A stretch of 64,000 nucleotides of DNA from Acidimicrobiales bacterium (GCA_016794585.1 JAEUJM010000029.1:1-64000); one strand, 5' to 3'. Positions 1 through 8,902 are shown, numbered from the stretch's first letter. The notes: generated by a model from the sequence alone, not told the origin. Made by a program: numbers and translations.

Positions 1-26
1 CTGGGGGCGCCGTCCGCGTGGGTCAT
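1..26 (-). CDS. Start of an unidentified gene running off the left edge
   Basis: An ATG on the minus strand at 26-24 overlaps the stop codon of the preceding gene (23-277) as ATGA, the same coupling seen at many gene joints in this window. Only eight codons (M-T-H-A-D-G-A-P) are visible, so no product can be named. The call rests only on the overlap geometry and could be chance. Confidence 0.35.
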
Positions 27-277
27 CCCGGGTCCTCTCCCAACTCTCGCAAGGCGTCGTGGAGGGCGGTGCGGAGGCGGCGGGTGAGTGCCGGGGTGAG
101 GTGCAGGACGAGGCCCTCGCCGGCGCGGCCGACCTCCTCGACGGTGAGCACGACCCGGGGCTCGGCGTCCTCGTAGTCGTCCGAGATGGCGACCGCCCAG
201 GAGAGGCGGGCCAGGTCGTCGTCGTCGGGCGGCTGGTCCGCGGGGTCGAAGGGGTGGTCGTCGATGGATCGCCGCAT
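23..277 (-). CDS. Hypothetical acidic protein, 84 aa
   Basis: This small protein is not recognised. The N-terminal 27 residues are rich in Asp and Pro (HPFDPADQPPDDDD), followed by a compact mixed alpha/beta segment with the strand-like stretch RVVLTVEEVG and a basic helix near the C-terminus (TRRLRTALHDALREL). There is no signal peptide or membrane segment. The ATG at 277 was chosen because the reading frame beyond it is the antisense of hemE. It diverges from hemE with about 24 bp between the starts, so the two may share a promoter region. Function unknown. Confidence 0.6.
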   Translation of the reverse strand: MRRSIDDHPFDPADQPPDDDDLARLSWAVAISDDYEDAEPRVVLTVEEVGRAGEGLVLHLTPALTRRLRTALHDALRELGEDPG

Positions 278-301
278 GACCCCTGACGGTACGTTGAGGT
301 C

Positions 302-1378
302 GTGCCCGCCGCTCCCGCCGACCCCACCTCGCTGGCCGCGACCAGCGACTTCCTGCGCGCCTGCCGCAGCGAGCCCGTCGACCGCATCCCCGTCTGGTTC
401 ATGCGCCAGGCCGGGCGCTCGCTGCCCGAGTACCGGGCCGTGCGGGGGGAGGGCAGCATCCTCCAGGCCATCAAGGACCCGGAGCTGTCGGCCACGATCA
501 CCCGCCAGCCGGTCGAGCGCTACGACGTCGACGCGGCCATCCTCTACTCCGACATCGTCGTGCCCGCGGAGGCCATCGGCTTCGGGGTGGACGTGGTGCC
601 GGGCGTCGGCCCCGTCATCGCCGAGCCCTTCTCGTCGGCCGCCGACCTCCAGCGCCTCCGTCCACTCGACCCCGAGGCCGACACGCCCTACGTGCTCGAG
701 ACCGTGCGCCTGCTGGTCGAGCAGCTCGACGTCCCGCTGATCGGCTTCGCCGGCGCGCCCTTCACCGTGGCCAGCTACCTGATCGAGGGTCGCCCCTCGA
801 GGACCTACGCCAAGACCAAGGCCCTCATGCACGGCGACCCGGCGCTCTGGGAGAAGCTCGTCGACGCCCTCGCCGACCTGGCCCTCGCCTCCCTGCGGTC
901 CCAGGTGGCCGCCGGCGCCTCGGCCATCCAGCTCTTCGACAGCTGGGCGGGCGCCCTGTCCCCCGAGGACTACCGCCGCTTCGTGCTGCCCGCCAGCGCC
1001 AAGGTGCTCGAGGGCATCGGCGAGACCGGGGTGCCCCGCATCCACTTCGGGGTGGGCACGGGCGAGCTGCTCGGCCTGCTGGGCGAGGCCGGTGCCGACG
1101 TCGTGGGCGTCGATTGGCGGGTGCCCCTCGACGAGGCCCGCCGGCGGGTCGGCGGTCGCGCCCTCCAGGGCAACCTGGACCCGGCGCTGTGCCTGGCCCC
1201 GTGGCCCGTGGTGGCCGACGCCACCCGCGAAGTGCTGCGCCGCGGCGGCGGCCTCGGCCACGTGTTCAACCTGGGCCACGGCGTCCTGCCCGAGACCGAC
1301 CCGACCGTGCTCGAGAAGGTCGTGGCGCTCGTCCACGACGAAGGCGTCGCCCTCGGCGCCGAAGGAGTCGCATCGTGA
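302..1378 (+). CDS. hemE: Uroporphyrinogen decarboxylase
   Basis: Decarboxylates the four acetate side chains of uroporphyrinogen III to give coproporphyrinogen III in cytosolic heme synthesis. The 358-aa length is normal for the family. The N-terminal signature [10 protein letters not shown] lies at residues 30-39 with its substrate-carboxylate Arg residues, the conserved Asp is in LYSDIVVP (about D84), GAPFT is mid-protein, and [11 protein letters not shown] is near the C-terminus. The start is GTG at 302. The stop overlaps the hemH GTG by 4 bp (GTGA), so hemE and hemH are translationally coupled. It is the first gene of hemE-hemH-hemY. Confidence 0.96.
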   Translation: MPAAPADPTSLAATSDFLRACRSEPVDRIPVWFMRQAGRSLPEYRAVRGEGSILQAIKDPELSATITRQPVERYDVDAAILYSDIVVPAEAIGFGVDVVPGVGPVIAEPFSSAADLQRLRPLDPEADTPYVLETVRLLVEQLDVPLIGFAGAPFTVASYLIEGRPSRTYAKTKALMHGDPALWEKLVDALADLALASLRSQVAAGASAIQLFDSWAGALSPEDYRRFVLPASAKVLEGIGETGVPRIHFGVGTGELLGLLGEAGADVVGVDWRVPLDEARRRVGGRALQGNLDPALCLAPWPVVADATREVLRRGGGLGHVFNLGHGVLPETDPTVLEKVVALVHDEGVALGAEGVAS

Positions 1379-2307
1379 CCGGTCCCGCGCCCGTCGGCGT
1401 CGTGGTCATGGCCTACGGCACGCCGAAGCGACCCGAGGACGTCGAGGCCTACTACACCCACATCCGCCGCGGCCGTCCGCCCGAGCCCGAGCAGCTGGCC
1501 GACCTCCAGCGCCGCTACGACGCCCTCGGCGGCGTCTCCCCCCTCGCGCAGCGCACCGAGGCGCAGCGGGCCGCCATCGAGGCCGCGCTCGAGACCCGCG
1601 TGCCCGGCGGCTACCGGGTGGTGCTGGGTCAGAAGCACGCCAGCCCCTTCATCGAGGACGCCGTCGGTACCCTTGCCGACGACGGCGTCACCCGGACGGT
1701 GGGCCTCGTCCTCGCCCCCCACTACTCCGGCTTCAGCGTCGGCGAGTACCAGAAGCGCCTGGCCGAGGCCGCCGCCGAGCGGGGCGTCACCGCCGCCGGC
1801 ATCGAGAGCTGGCACCTCCAGCCCGCCTACCTGGACTTCCTCGCCGGCGCCCTGCGGGACACCCTCGCCGGCCTGCCCGAACGCACCCGGGTGGTCTTCA
1901 CCGCCCACTCCCTCCCCGAGCGGGTGCTGCAGGGCGACCCGTACCCGGACCAGCTGCGCGCCAGCGCCGCCGCGGTCGTCGAGCGCGTCGGTGCCGCGGC
2001 GCAGGACTGGGGCGTCGCCTGGCAGAGCGCCGGCCGCACGCCCGAGCCGTGGCGCGGCCCCGACATCCTCGACGTCATCCGGGAGGTCGCCGCCGGCGGC
2101 CAGCACGACGGAATCGCCGTGTGCGCGCAGGGCTTCGTGGCCGACCACCTCGAGGTGCTCTACGACCTCGACATCGAGGCCAAGGCCGTGGCCGACGAGG
2201 TCGCCCTCGCCTTCGGCCGCACCGCTTCGCTCAACGCCGAACCCACCGTGATGGCCGCCCTCGCCGACCTGGTCGTGGCCGCCACCCCACCCGAGGAGCC
2301 CACCTGA
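1375..2307 (+). CDS. hemH: Ferrochelatase (coproporphyrin type inferred)
   Basis: Inserts Fe2+ into the porphyrin ring; with ChdC encoded at 46.2 kb and HemY next door, the likely substrate is coproporphyrin III (CpfC activity, inferred). The 310-aa protein starts with GTG overlapping the hemE stop. It has the N-terminal MAYGTP motif, the metal-binding His in [10 protein letters not shown] (H178) and the partner Glu in GFVADHLE (E260). Only one Cys (C250) is present, so it cannot carry the four-Cys [2Fe-2S] cluster described for mycobacterial ferrochelatases. The frame is open well upstream, but earlier starts would overlap hemE heavily. Confidence 0.93.
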   Translation: MTGPAPVGVVVMAYGTPKRPEDVEAYYTHIRRGRPPEPEQLADLQRRYDALGGVSPLAQRTEAQRAAIEAALETRVPGGYRVVLGQKHASPFIEDAVGTLADDGVTRTVGLVLAPHYSGFSVGEYQKRLAEAAAERGVTAAGIESWHLQPAYLDFLAGALRDTLAGLPERTRVVFTAHSLPERVLQGDPYPDQLRASAAAVVERVGAAAQDWGVAWQSAGRTPEPWRGPDILDVIREVAAGGQHDGIAVCAQGFVADHLEVLYDLDIEAKAVADEVALAFGRTASLNAEPTVMAALADLVVAATPPEEPT

Positions 2308-2341
2308 TGCCCTCCCCCACCCGAAACGCCCGAACTCGAGC

Positions 2342-2370
2342 CGATGGCGCGCGCCGGGCGCGCGCCATCG
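2342..2370. terminator. Perfect 14-bp inverted repeat between hemH and hemY
   Basis: CGATGGCGCGCGCC and its exact reverse complement flank a single G, in the 112-bp gap between hemH and hemY. Pairing extends outward to about 2331-2381 after one mismatch (CTCGAG against CCTCGGG with a wobble). No U-tract follows, so it may be a factor-assisted terminator, an attenuator or an mRNA-stability hairpin rather than a classical intrinsic terminator. Confidence 0.55.
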
Positions 2371-2419
2371 CCTCGGGAACGGGATCGAACGCCGCCGCCG
2401 GGGTCCCGGGGGTGAGGCG

Positions 2420-3826
2420 ATGAGCCGCGTCGTCATCGTCGGCGGCGGCATCGCCGGCCTCGCCGCCGCGTATGAACTGGCCAAGCACCCCGAGGCCGAC
2501 GTCGTCCTGCTCGAGGCGGGCCCCCGTCTCGGCGGCAAGATCGAGACGCAGCCCTTCGCCGGCCTGCCGGTCGAGCTCGGCCCGGACACGTTCCTCGCCC
2601 GCGTGCCGTGGGCGGTCGACCTGTGCAAGGAGCTGGGCCTGTTCGACGAGTTGGTCAGCCCCGAGCAGACCACCGCCTACCTGTGGGTCCGGGGTGCCCT
2701 GCGCCGGCTGCCCGAGGCCCACGTCCTGGGCGTGCCCACCGACTTCGACCAGCTCGCGGCCAGCGGCCTGGTGTCGCCCGAGGCCGTCGCCATCGCCCGC
2801 CGTGACCTCGACCACCCGGAGGACGCGCCTGGGCGGCTGCCCGGTGACGGGGCCGAGGGTGACTGCTCCGTGGGCGAGCTGATCCGCTCGCGCCTCGGCG
2901 ACGAGGTGCTCGAGCGCATCGTCGACCCGCTCATCGGCGGCATCAACGCCGGCGACTCCGACCGCCTCAGCGTGGCTGCCGCCGCTCCCCAGATCGCCGG
3001 CGCCGCACAGAGCAACGCCAGCCTGGTGCGGGGCCTCCTGGCCATGAAGGCGGCGGCGCCCCCCGATCCCGGGACGCCGATGTTCTACAGCCTGCCCGGC
3101 GGCCTCCAGCGCCTCGTCGACCGGGTGGTGGACGCCATCACGGCCGAGGTGCACCTGGGCACACCGGCCATCAGCGTCGAACGTCGGTCCGGCGGCGGGT
3201 ACGCCGTGCACACCGCCGGCGGCCCCATCGAGGCCGACGCCGTCGTGCTCGCCAGCCCCGCCTTCGCCGACGCCCGACTGCTCGAGGCCGTCGCCCCCGG
3301 GCCCGCCGCCGCGCTCGGCGCCATCGACTACTCGTCGGTCGCCCTCGTCACCCTGGCCGTGCCCGCCGACGCGGTCGAGCGCCCCCTCGACGCCAGCGGC
3401 TACCTCGTCCCCCGCACCGAGGGCTGCCTCATCACCGCCTGTACCTGGGCGTCGAGCAAGTGGGCCCACCTCGCCGCCCCCGGTCAGGTGCTGCTCCGGG
3501 CGTCGGCCGGCCGCTACGGCGACGAGCGCATCGCCGACCTCGACGACGACGCCCTGGTCGCCGGCGTGCGGGCCGACCTCGCCACCACCATGGGTCTCGA
3601 CGCGGCGCCGACCGACGTGCGCATCGTGCGCTGGACCGACTCGTTCCCGCAGTACACGCCCGGCCACCTCCAGCGCATGACCGCGCTCGACGAGCAGCTC
3701 GCCGCCGAGGTGCCCGGCGTGGTCCTCGCCGGCGCCGTGCAGAAGGGCGTGGGCATCCCCGCTTGCATCCGCCAGGGCCGCGAGGCGGCGAACGCCGTCC
3801 TCACCGCCACCGGCGCCGGCGCCTGA
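2420..3826 (+). CDS. hemY: Coproporphyrinogen/protoporphyrinogen oxidase, HemY type
   Basis: FAD enzyme that oxidises coproporphyrinogen III to coproporphyrin III in the actinobacterial/firmicute heme route (CgoX role inferred from the neighbouring ferrochelatase and ChdC at 46.2 kb). The 468-aa length is standard. The N-terminus carries the dinucleotide motif VVIVGGGIAGLAAA (about residues 4-17) and the flavin-monooxidase segment LEAGPRLGGK. The C-terminus has the second FAD region with VVLAGAVQKGVGIP and an ESG-like end. The ATG at 2420 follows a purine-rich GGGGGTGAGG site. It lies 112 bp after hemH, behind a strong hairpin, so its level may be set separately from hemEH. Confidence 0.92.
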   Translation: MSRVVIVGGGIAGLAAAYELAKHPEADVVLLEAGPRLGGKIETQPFAGLPVELGPDTFLARVPWAVDLCKELGLFDELVSPEQTTAYLWVRGALRRLPEAHVLGVPTDFDQLAASGLVSPEAVAIARRDLDHPEDAPGRLPGDGAEGDCSVGELIRSRLGDEVLERIVDPLIGGINAGDSDRLSVAAAAPQIAGAAQSNASLVRGLLAMKAAAPPDPGTPMFYSLPGGLQRLVDRVVDAITAEVHLGTPAISVERRSGGGYAVHTAGGPIEADAVVLASPAFADARLLEAVAPGPAAALGAIDYSSVALVTLAVPADAVERPLDASGYLVPRTEGCLITACTWASSKWAHLAAPGQVLLRASAGRYGDERIADLDDDALVAGVRADLATTMGLDAAPTDVRIVRWTDSFPQYTPGHLQRMTALDEQLAAEVPGVVLAGAVQKGVGIPACIRQGREAANAVLTATGAGA

Positions 3827-3840
3827 ACCCCTCCCCTCCA

Positions 3841-3894
3841 TCGTTCTGGTACGTCCCCGGCAACACTGATGTTGCCAACTCGTGACCAGAACGA
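3841..3894. repeat. Nested palindromic repeat, copy 1
   Basis: A 54-bp element with outer 10-bp arms TCGTTCTGGT (3841-3850) and ACCAGAACGA (3885-3894) and inner 7-bp arms GGCAACA/TGTTGCC (3859-3876) around CTGA. It starts 14 bp after hemY. It is nearly identical to copy 2 (3948-4001) and related to copies at 53.6 and 58.0 kb. It has no coding potential and no T-tract. Confidence 0.85.
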
Positions 3895-3947
3895 GCCGAC
3901 CGAACAGCCGTTCCGGCACGCCGCCGGCGCCTCAGCCCTCCCCTCCA

Positions 3948-4001
3948 TCGTTCTGGTATGTCCCCGGCAACACTGATGTTGCCAACTCGTGACCAGAACG
4001 A
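3948..4001. repeat. Nested palindromic repeat, copy 2
   Basis: Differs from copy 1 by one base inside the 54-bp element (TATG for TACG after the left arm) and lies exactly 107 bp downstream. The flanks (CTCCCCTCCA before the arm and GGCGCCT further left) are also shared, so copies 1 and 2 look like a local tandem duplication that includes the extreme 3' end region of hemY. Confidence 0.85.
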
Positions 4002-4064
4002 ACCGAGCCCGTACCGGACGGGCGTGACTGGCCGCCGGGCCGCCGGGCGACGAAGATCGGCGCC

Positions 4065-5660
4065 TTGACCGAGCCCACCACCGACGCCGATCCGGCCGAC
4101 GACCCGACGAGCGCGGGCACCGTCGCTGCCGACCGACCGGCGATGACGCGCGGCGCCAAGGCGCTGCTCGCGCTGCGCTGCGTCGGCACCGGCCTCGTCC
4201 TCGCTGCCTCGGTGCCGCCGTGGGGCTGGTGGCCCCTGGCCTTCGTCGGCATCGCCCTGCTCGACCGCCTCATCGCCGGCCAGGCCCGCAAGGCCCGGTT
4301 CCGGCGCACCTGGCTGGTGTGCGCCGCCTGGCTGTACCCGTCGATGCTCTGGATGGTCGACCTCACCCTGCCCGGCTACCTGATCGCCTGTGCCACCTAC
4401 GCCGCCTACTTCGGCGTCACGGTGGCGCTGCTGCCGTCGAGCCGGTGGCGCTGGCTGGGGCTCCCGGGAGCCTTCGTGCTCGCCGAGTGGGCTCGCTGGT
4501 CGTGGCCGTTCGGCGGTGTGCCCCTGTCCACGCTGGCCATGAGCCAGGCCGCCGCACCCCTCGCCTTCACGGTGCGCCTCGCCGGCAGCCTCGTCCTGGT
4601 GCTCATCGTCGTGCTCGTCGGTGTCGCCCTGTCCGCCCTGTGGGAGCGGGCGCCCCAACAGGCCGGACTCGCCCTCGGCGCCGTCGCCCTCATCGCCCTG
4701 GGCGCCTGGGTGGCGCCGCGGGCCCACAGCGTCGAGGACCTCGACATCGCCATCGTGCAGGGTGGAGGCCCCCAGCGCACCCGGGCCAGCGAGACCGACC
4801 CCCGGGACGTCTTCGAACGCCACCTCGAAGCCAGCGAGGAGGTCGACACCCCCGTCGACCTCGTCCTGTGGCCGGAGAACGTGATCAACGTCGAAGGCAG
4901 CCTCGAGGTCAACCCCGAGAACGAGGAGCTGGCCGAGCTGGCCCGCCGCCTCGACACCACGCTGATCGTCGGGGCGGTCGAGGGCGCCGACGACAACTTC
5001 CTCAACGCGGCGGTGGTCTACGCACCCGACGGTCGCATCGTCGACCGCTACGACAAGGTCAAGCGGGTGCCCTTCGGTGAGTACGTGCCGCTGCGGGGCC
5101 TGTTGGAGCGCTTCAACAGCGAGCTCCCCGGCCGCGACGCCCTCGCCGGCGACACCCCCGCCATCGTGCAGACGCCCGCCGGCAAGTTCGGCGTGGTCAT
5201 CTCCTGGGAGGTGTTCTTCAGCACCCGCGGGCGCGACGCCATCGGCAACGGCGGCGACGTCCTGCTCAACCCCACCAACGGCTCCTCCTACTGGCTCACC
5301 CAGGTGCAGAGCCAGCAGGTGGCCTCCTCCCGCCTCCGGGCCCTCGAGAACGACCGCTGGGTGCTCCAGGCGGCGCCGACGGGGTTCTCGGCCATCGTCA
5401 GCCCGGAGGGTCGGGTGGTCGACCGGACCGGCGTCAGCGAGCAGCGCGTCCTCCAGGACACCATCACCCGCCGCCAGGGCGAGACCCTCGCCACCCGCGT
5501 CGGCGACCTCCCCGTGCTCGTCGTGGCGATCGCCCTGATGCTCGCCGCCCACCTCCTCGACCGCCGCTCGCGCCGTGTCGTCACCGCCGCGGCGTCCGAC
5601 GGGCCGACCGCGGGCGACGACCCGGGCGCCACCCCGCCGACCGGTAGCGTCGGGGCGTGA
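4065..5660 (+). CDS. lnt: Apolipoprotein N-acyltransferase-like membrane protein
   Basis: Lnt attaches the third acyl chain to the N-terminal Cys of lipoproteins in the membrane. The 531-aa length, several hydrophobic N-terminal segments (about residues 45-225) and a C-terminal carbon-nitrogen hydrolase domain (about 230-490) fit the family. The Glu (LWPEN, E271) and Lys (RYDK, K331) of the catalytic triad are present, but the nucleophile region reads VVISWEVFF, so the family Cys is Ser380. It may be a variant acyltransferase or an inactive or repurposed homologue. The TTG at 4065 gives the longest form; an ATG at 4143 (MTRGAK) is an alternative start. The stop overlaps the next gene. Confidence 0.82.
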   Translation: MTEPTTDADPADDPTSAGTVAADRPAMTRGAKALLALRCVGTGLVLAASVPPWGWWPLAFVGIALLDRLIAGQARKARFRRTWLVCAAWLYPSMLWMVDLTLPGYLIACATYAAYFGVTVALLPSSRWRWLGLPGAFVLAEWARWSWPFGGVPLSTLAMSQAAAPLAFTVRLAGSLVLVLIVVLVGVALSALWERAPQQAGLALGAVALIALGAWVAPRAHSVEDLDIAIVQGGGPQRTRASETDPRDVFERHLEASEEVDTPVDLVLWPENVINVEGSLEVNPENEELAELARRLDTTLIVGAVEGADDNFLNAAVVYAPDGRIVDRYDKVKRVPFGEYVPLRGLLERFNSELPGRDALAGDTPAIVQTPAGKFGVVISWEVFFSTRGRDAIGNGGDVLLNPTNGSSYWLTQVQSQQVASSRLRALENDRWVLQAAPTGFSAIVSPEGRVVDRTGVSEQRVLQDTITRRQGETLATRVGDLPVLVVAIALMLAAHLLDRRSRRVVTAAASDGPTAGDDPGATPPTGSVGA

Positions 5661-6463
5661 TCGAGCTCTCCGCCGGCCAGGCCCGGGCCACCCTCGACCC
5701 CGACGCCGGCGGGCGCCTCGCCCAGCTCTCCGTCGACGGTCTCGACCTGCTGGTCGAGCGGCAGGAGTCGCCCACCCAATGGGGGTGCTTCCCCATGGCG
5801 CCGTGGGCGGGGCGCATCCGCAACGGTCGATTCACGTGGGAGGGCACCGAGTACCAGCTCCCTCGGAACAAGGCCCCCCATGCCATACACGGCGTCACCT
5901 ACGACCGCCCCTGGACCGTGGTCGATGCCACCGAGACCAACGCCACCCTGCGCATCGACCTCGACGAGCGGTGGCCCCTCGGGGGTTGGGTCCTCCAGAC
6001 GTTCACCCTCGACCACGACAACCTGCACCTGCGCATGGAGGTCCACGCCGGCGACCGCCCGATGCCCGCCAGCTGCGGCTGGCACCCGTGGTTCCGCCGC
6101 CAGCTCGAGCGGGGCGGGCCCCTCCAGCTCGACTTCCAGGCCGGGATGATGTGGCACAAGGACGACGAGGGCATCCCCTCGGGTGCGGTCACCAGCCCCA
6201 CGCCGCCGCCGTGGGACGACTGCTTCACCGACATGGTCGACCCGCCCGAGCTGCGCTGGCCCGGCGCGCTCCAGCTCGACATCGAGTCGCACTGCACCGA
6301 CTGGGTGATCTACACCGAGCCCGACCACGCCCTGTGCGTCGAGCCCCAGACGGGGCCGCCCGACGTGCTCAACCTCGATCCCGCCGAGGCTGCGCCTGGC
6401 ACCGACGGCGGCCCGGACCACCCCGTGATCGCCACCGCCACGTTCCGCTGGTGGGCCGACTGA
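5657..6463 (+). CDS. Aldose 1-epimerase family protein
   Basis: Galactose-mutarotase-fold protein expected to interconvert alpha and beta anomers of a sugar or sugar phosphate in the cytosol. Family residues seen are the His in HAIHG (H78), the His in CGWHPWF (H143) and the general-base Glu in CVEPQTGPPD (about residue 225). The 268-aa length is at the short end, typical of bacterial YeaD/GalM-like members. It starts with GTG overlapping the lnt stop (GTGA), so it is co-translated with lnt, although no functional link between lipoprotein acylation and sugar mutarotation is evident. Confidence 0.87.
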   Translation: MIELSAGQARATLDPDAGGRLAQLSVDGLDLLVERQESPTQWGCFPMAPWAGRIRNGRFTWEGTEYQLPRNKAPHAIHGVTYDRPWTVVDATETNATLRIDLDERWPLGGWVLQTFTLDHDNLHLRMEVHAGDRPMPASCGWHPWFRRQLERGGPLQLDFQAGMMWHKDDEGIPSGAVTSPTPPPWDDCFTDMVDPPELRWPGALQLDIESHCTDWVIYTEPDHALCVEPQTGPPDVLNLDPAEAAPGTDGGPDHPVIATATFRWWAD

Positions 6464-6656
6464 GGCCACGGCCGGCCGCCGGCGGACGCGAGACACCGCC
6501 GGCACACCCCGAGAACGCGGCCGCCACGTCCCTGGGACGGCTCCCTCCGCACCGCTCCGACACCGCGCGCGCACGGCCGGGAGGGGCCCGGAGGCCGTTC
6601 GCAACCGCCCCGGGCGGCCCTTGCCACTTCGGTTCTCGCCGCCCGCCCCCGTACAC

Positions 6657-6672
6657 TTGACCGACCGGTCAA
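6657..6672. promoter_or_regulatory. TTGACC-GACC-GGTCAA palindrome, possible operator
   Basis: A perfect 6-bp inverted repeat with a 4-bp spacer, 22 bp upstream of the TTG start of the GT4 gene, inside a 231-bp gap. Its size and symmetry fit a TetR- or GntR-type repressor site. No regulator gene is adjacent, so the assignment is inference only. Confidence 0.4.
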
Positions 6673-6694
6673 CGCCCGGAAAGGCTCCGATCAC

Positions 6695-8071
6695 TTGGCA
6701 TCCACCCCGCACGACGACGATCCCCTCCGGATCGCCCTGCTCACCTACCGCGGCAAGAAGCACTGCGGGGGCCAAGGCGTCTACGTCCGCCACCTCTCGA
6801 AGGCCCTGACCCTCCTCGGGCACCACGTCGAGGTGCTGAGCGGGCCGCCCTATCCCGAGACCGTCGACGAGGTGCCGCTCATCGAGCTGCCCAGCCTCGA
6901 GATCTACAACGACCACTTCCCCATGCGCTTCCCCGCCATCTGGGAGCTGAAGAACTGGACCGACGTCGCCGAGGTCCTCTCGTTCTCGTCCGGCACCTTC
7001 CCGGAGCCGCTCGCGTTCAGCCTGCGGGCCTGGGACCACCTCAAGCACCGGGTCGACGAGTTCGACATCGTCCAGGACAACCAGTCCATGGGCTACGGCC
7101 TGCTCGGCATCGAGCGCGCCGGCCTGCCCGTCCTCGGCACCATCCACCACCCCATCACCGTGGACCGCAAACTCGAGATGGAGCACGCCGAGACGCCCTA
7201 CCAGCGCTTTGCCAAGGGCCGCTGGTACGCCTTCACGAAGATGCAGAGCCGGGTCGCCCAGCGCCTCACCCGCATCCTGACCGTCTCCGAGTCGTCCCGT
7301 GGCGACATCATCAAGGACCACGGCGTCGACCCCGACCGCCTGCACGTCGTGCCGGTGGGCGTCGACCCCGAGACCTTCCTGCCCGTCCCGGGAGTGACGC
7401 CGGTTCCCGGGCGCATCATCACCACCGCCAGCGCCGACGTGGCCATGAAGGGCCTCGTGTACCTGCTCGAGGCCGTGGCCAAGCTGCGCACCGAGAACCC
7501 CGACATCCACCTCGTGGTCATCGGCAAGCCCAAGGAGGAAGGCCGCACGGCCCGCACCCTCGCAGAGCTGGGCCTGAGCGACGCCGTCGAGTTCGTCAGC
7601 GGCGTGTCCGAGCAGCGCATCGTCGAGCTGTACTCCGAGTCCGAGCTCGCGGTCGTGCCCTCGCTCTACGAGGGCTTCTCGCTCCCCGCCATCGAGGCCA
7701 TGTCGTGCTCGGTGTGCCTCGTGGCCACCACCGGCGGAGCCATCCCCGAGGTCGTGGGCAAGGACGGCGAGACCGCCCTGCTCGTGCCCCCCGGCGACAG
7801 CGAGGCCCTCGCGGTGGCCCTGCGCCGCGGCCTCGACGACCCGGATCTGCGGGCCCGCATCGGCGCCGCCGGCCGCCAGCGCATCATCGAGCGCTGGAGC
7901 TGGACGGTCACCGCGGAGAAGACGGTCGAGCAGTACCGCGCCCGCCTCGCCGAGCCCACCATCAGCACCCAAGTCCCGGGCCTGGGCGAGCTCCCGTCCC
8001 TCCCCGGTCTGCCGTCGCTCGACGACGTCGGCGGGGCGCTCGCCGGCCTGCGCCGCCGGCTGCCGGTCTGA
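6695..8071 (+). CDS. GT4-family glycosyltransferase
   Basis: A retaining GT-B glycosyltransferase that probably transfers a sugar from a nucleotide donor to a cell-envelope glycan or lipid. The N-terminal half begins with IALLTYRGK and has the Gly-rich CGGQGVYVRHLS loop. The C-terminal donor domain contains the EX7E motif in YEGFSLPAIEAM (E326 and E334) and a GGAIPEVV donor loop. The start is TTG at 6695 with GGAAAGG upstream; no ATG lies near. A Pro/Leu/Gly-rich tail of about 40 residues follows the GT domain. It is the first gene of a three-gene unit with a methyltransferase and a toroid protein. The acceptor is unknown. Confidence 0.88.
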   Translation: MASTPHDDDPLRIALLTYRGKKHCGGQGVYVRHLSKALTLLGHHVEVLSGPPYPETVDEVPLIELPSLEIYNDHFPMRFPAIWELKNWTDVAEVLSFSSGTFPEPLAFSLRAWDHLKHRVDEFDIVQDNQSMGYGLLGIERAGLPVLGTIHHPITVDRKLEMEHAETPYQRFAKGRWYAFTKMQSRVAQRLTRILTVSESSRGDIIKDHGVDPDRLHVVPVGVDPETFLPVPGVTPVPGRIITTASADVAMKGLVYLLEAVAKLRTENPDIHLVVIGKPKEEGRTARTLAELGLSDAVEFVSGVSEQRIVELYSESELAVVPSLYEGFSLPAIEAMSCSVCLVATTGGAIPEVVGKDGETALLVPPGDSEALAVALRRGLDDPDLRARIGAAGRQRIIERWSWTVTAEKTVEQYRARLAEPTISTQVPGLGELPSLPGLPSLDDVGGALAGLRRRLPV

Positions 8072-8092
8072 GCGGGGCGGGCACACCACACG

Positions 8093-8902
8093 ATGCTGAC
8101 CGTCGACTACGACCGTCTCGGCCTCCAGGCCGGTGACCTGCTCCTCGACATGGGCTGCGGCGCGGGCCGCCACGCCTTCGAGTCCTACCGGCGCGGTGCT
8201 CGCGTCATCGCCTTCGACTACTCGCACCCCGAGTTGGTCGACGTGCGGGGCATCTTCGGGGCCATGCAACAGGCCGGCGAGGGACCGAAGCACGGTCTCG
8301 CGACGGGCGTGAACGGCGACGCGGTGAAGCTGCCGTTCCCCGACGACACCTTCGACCGCATCATCGCCTCCGAGGTGCTCGAGCACGTCCCCGACGACGA
8401 GGGCGCCCTCGACGAGCTGATGCGGGTCCTACGCCCCGGCGGGATCATCGCCGCCACCATCCCGGCGTGGTTCCCCGAGAAGGTCTGCTGGGCCCTCTCG
8501 GACGAGTACCACGCCCCCTTCGTGGTGGGCGGGCACGTCCGCATCTACACCGAGGACGAGCTCCGCCAGAAGATGAAGGCGGCGGGCCTCGAGCCCGGCC
8601 CCAGCCACCACGCCCACGCCCTGCACTCGCCGTACTGGTGGCTCAAGTGCGCGGTCGGTCCCACCAACGACGAGAACCCGCTCGTGAAGGCGTACCTGCG
8701 CCTCCTCACCTGGGACATCATGAAGCAGCCCCTCGTCCTCCAGGTCGCCGAGAAGGTGCTCCAGCCCCTCATGGGCAAGAGCCTGATCGTCTACGCCCGC
8801 AAGCCCCTGGCCACGGTGGCCCCGCCGGCGCCCCGGGTCTCGGCCACGGCCACGCCCGAGACCGCCCCTCCCACCGAAAGGCAGACCGCCGATGTCGCGT
8901 GA
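8093..8902 (+). CDS. Class I SAM-dependent methyltransferase
   Basis: The Rossmann-type SAM-binding motif I, LLDMGCGAGRHAF, lies at residues 17-29 and acidic motif II is IAFDYS. The motif IASEVLEHVPDD and the post-II segment LRPGGIIAATIP are typical of the Methyltransf_11 family. The 269-aa length is usual. The substrate is not predictable; context (GT4 upstream, toroid protein overlapping downstream by 11 bp) suggests O-methylation of a glycan or glycolipid. The start is ATG, 21 bp after the GT4 stop, so it is probably in one transcript. Confidence 0.85.
   Translation: MLTVDYDRLGLQAGDLLLDMGCGAGRHAFESYRRGARVIAFDYSHPELVDVRGIFGAMQQAGEGPKHGLATGVNGDAVKLPFPDDTFDRIIASEVLEHVPDDEGALDELMRVLRPGGIIAATIPAWFPEKVCWALSDEYHAPFVVGGHVRIYTEDELRQKMKAAGLEPGPSHHAHALHSPYWWLKCAVGPTNDENPLVKAYLRLLTWDIMKQPLVLQVAEKVLQPLMGKSLIVYARKPLATVAPPAPRVSATATPETAPPTERQTADVA

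Noticed and set aside
5288-8386. 1032-codon open frame on the minus strand
   Set aside because: It is antisense to lnt, the epimerase, GT4 and methyltransferase genes, has low-complexity Gly/Ala/Val/Arg composition and no domain. Long antisense frames are expected at this GC content; the same applies to the long frames opposite hemE/hemH, groEL and thrC.
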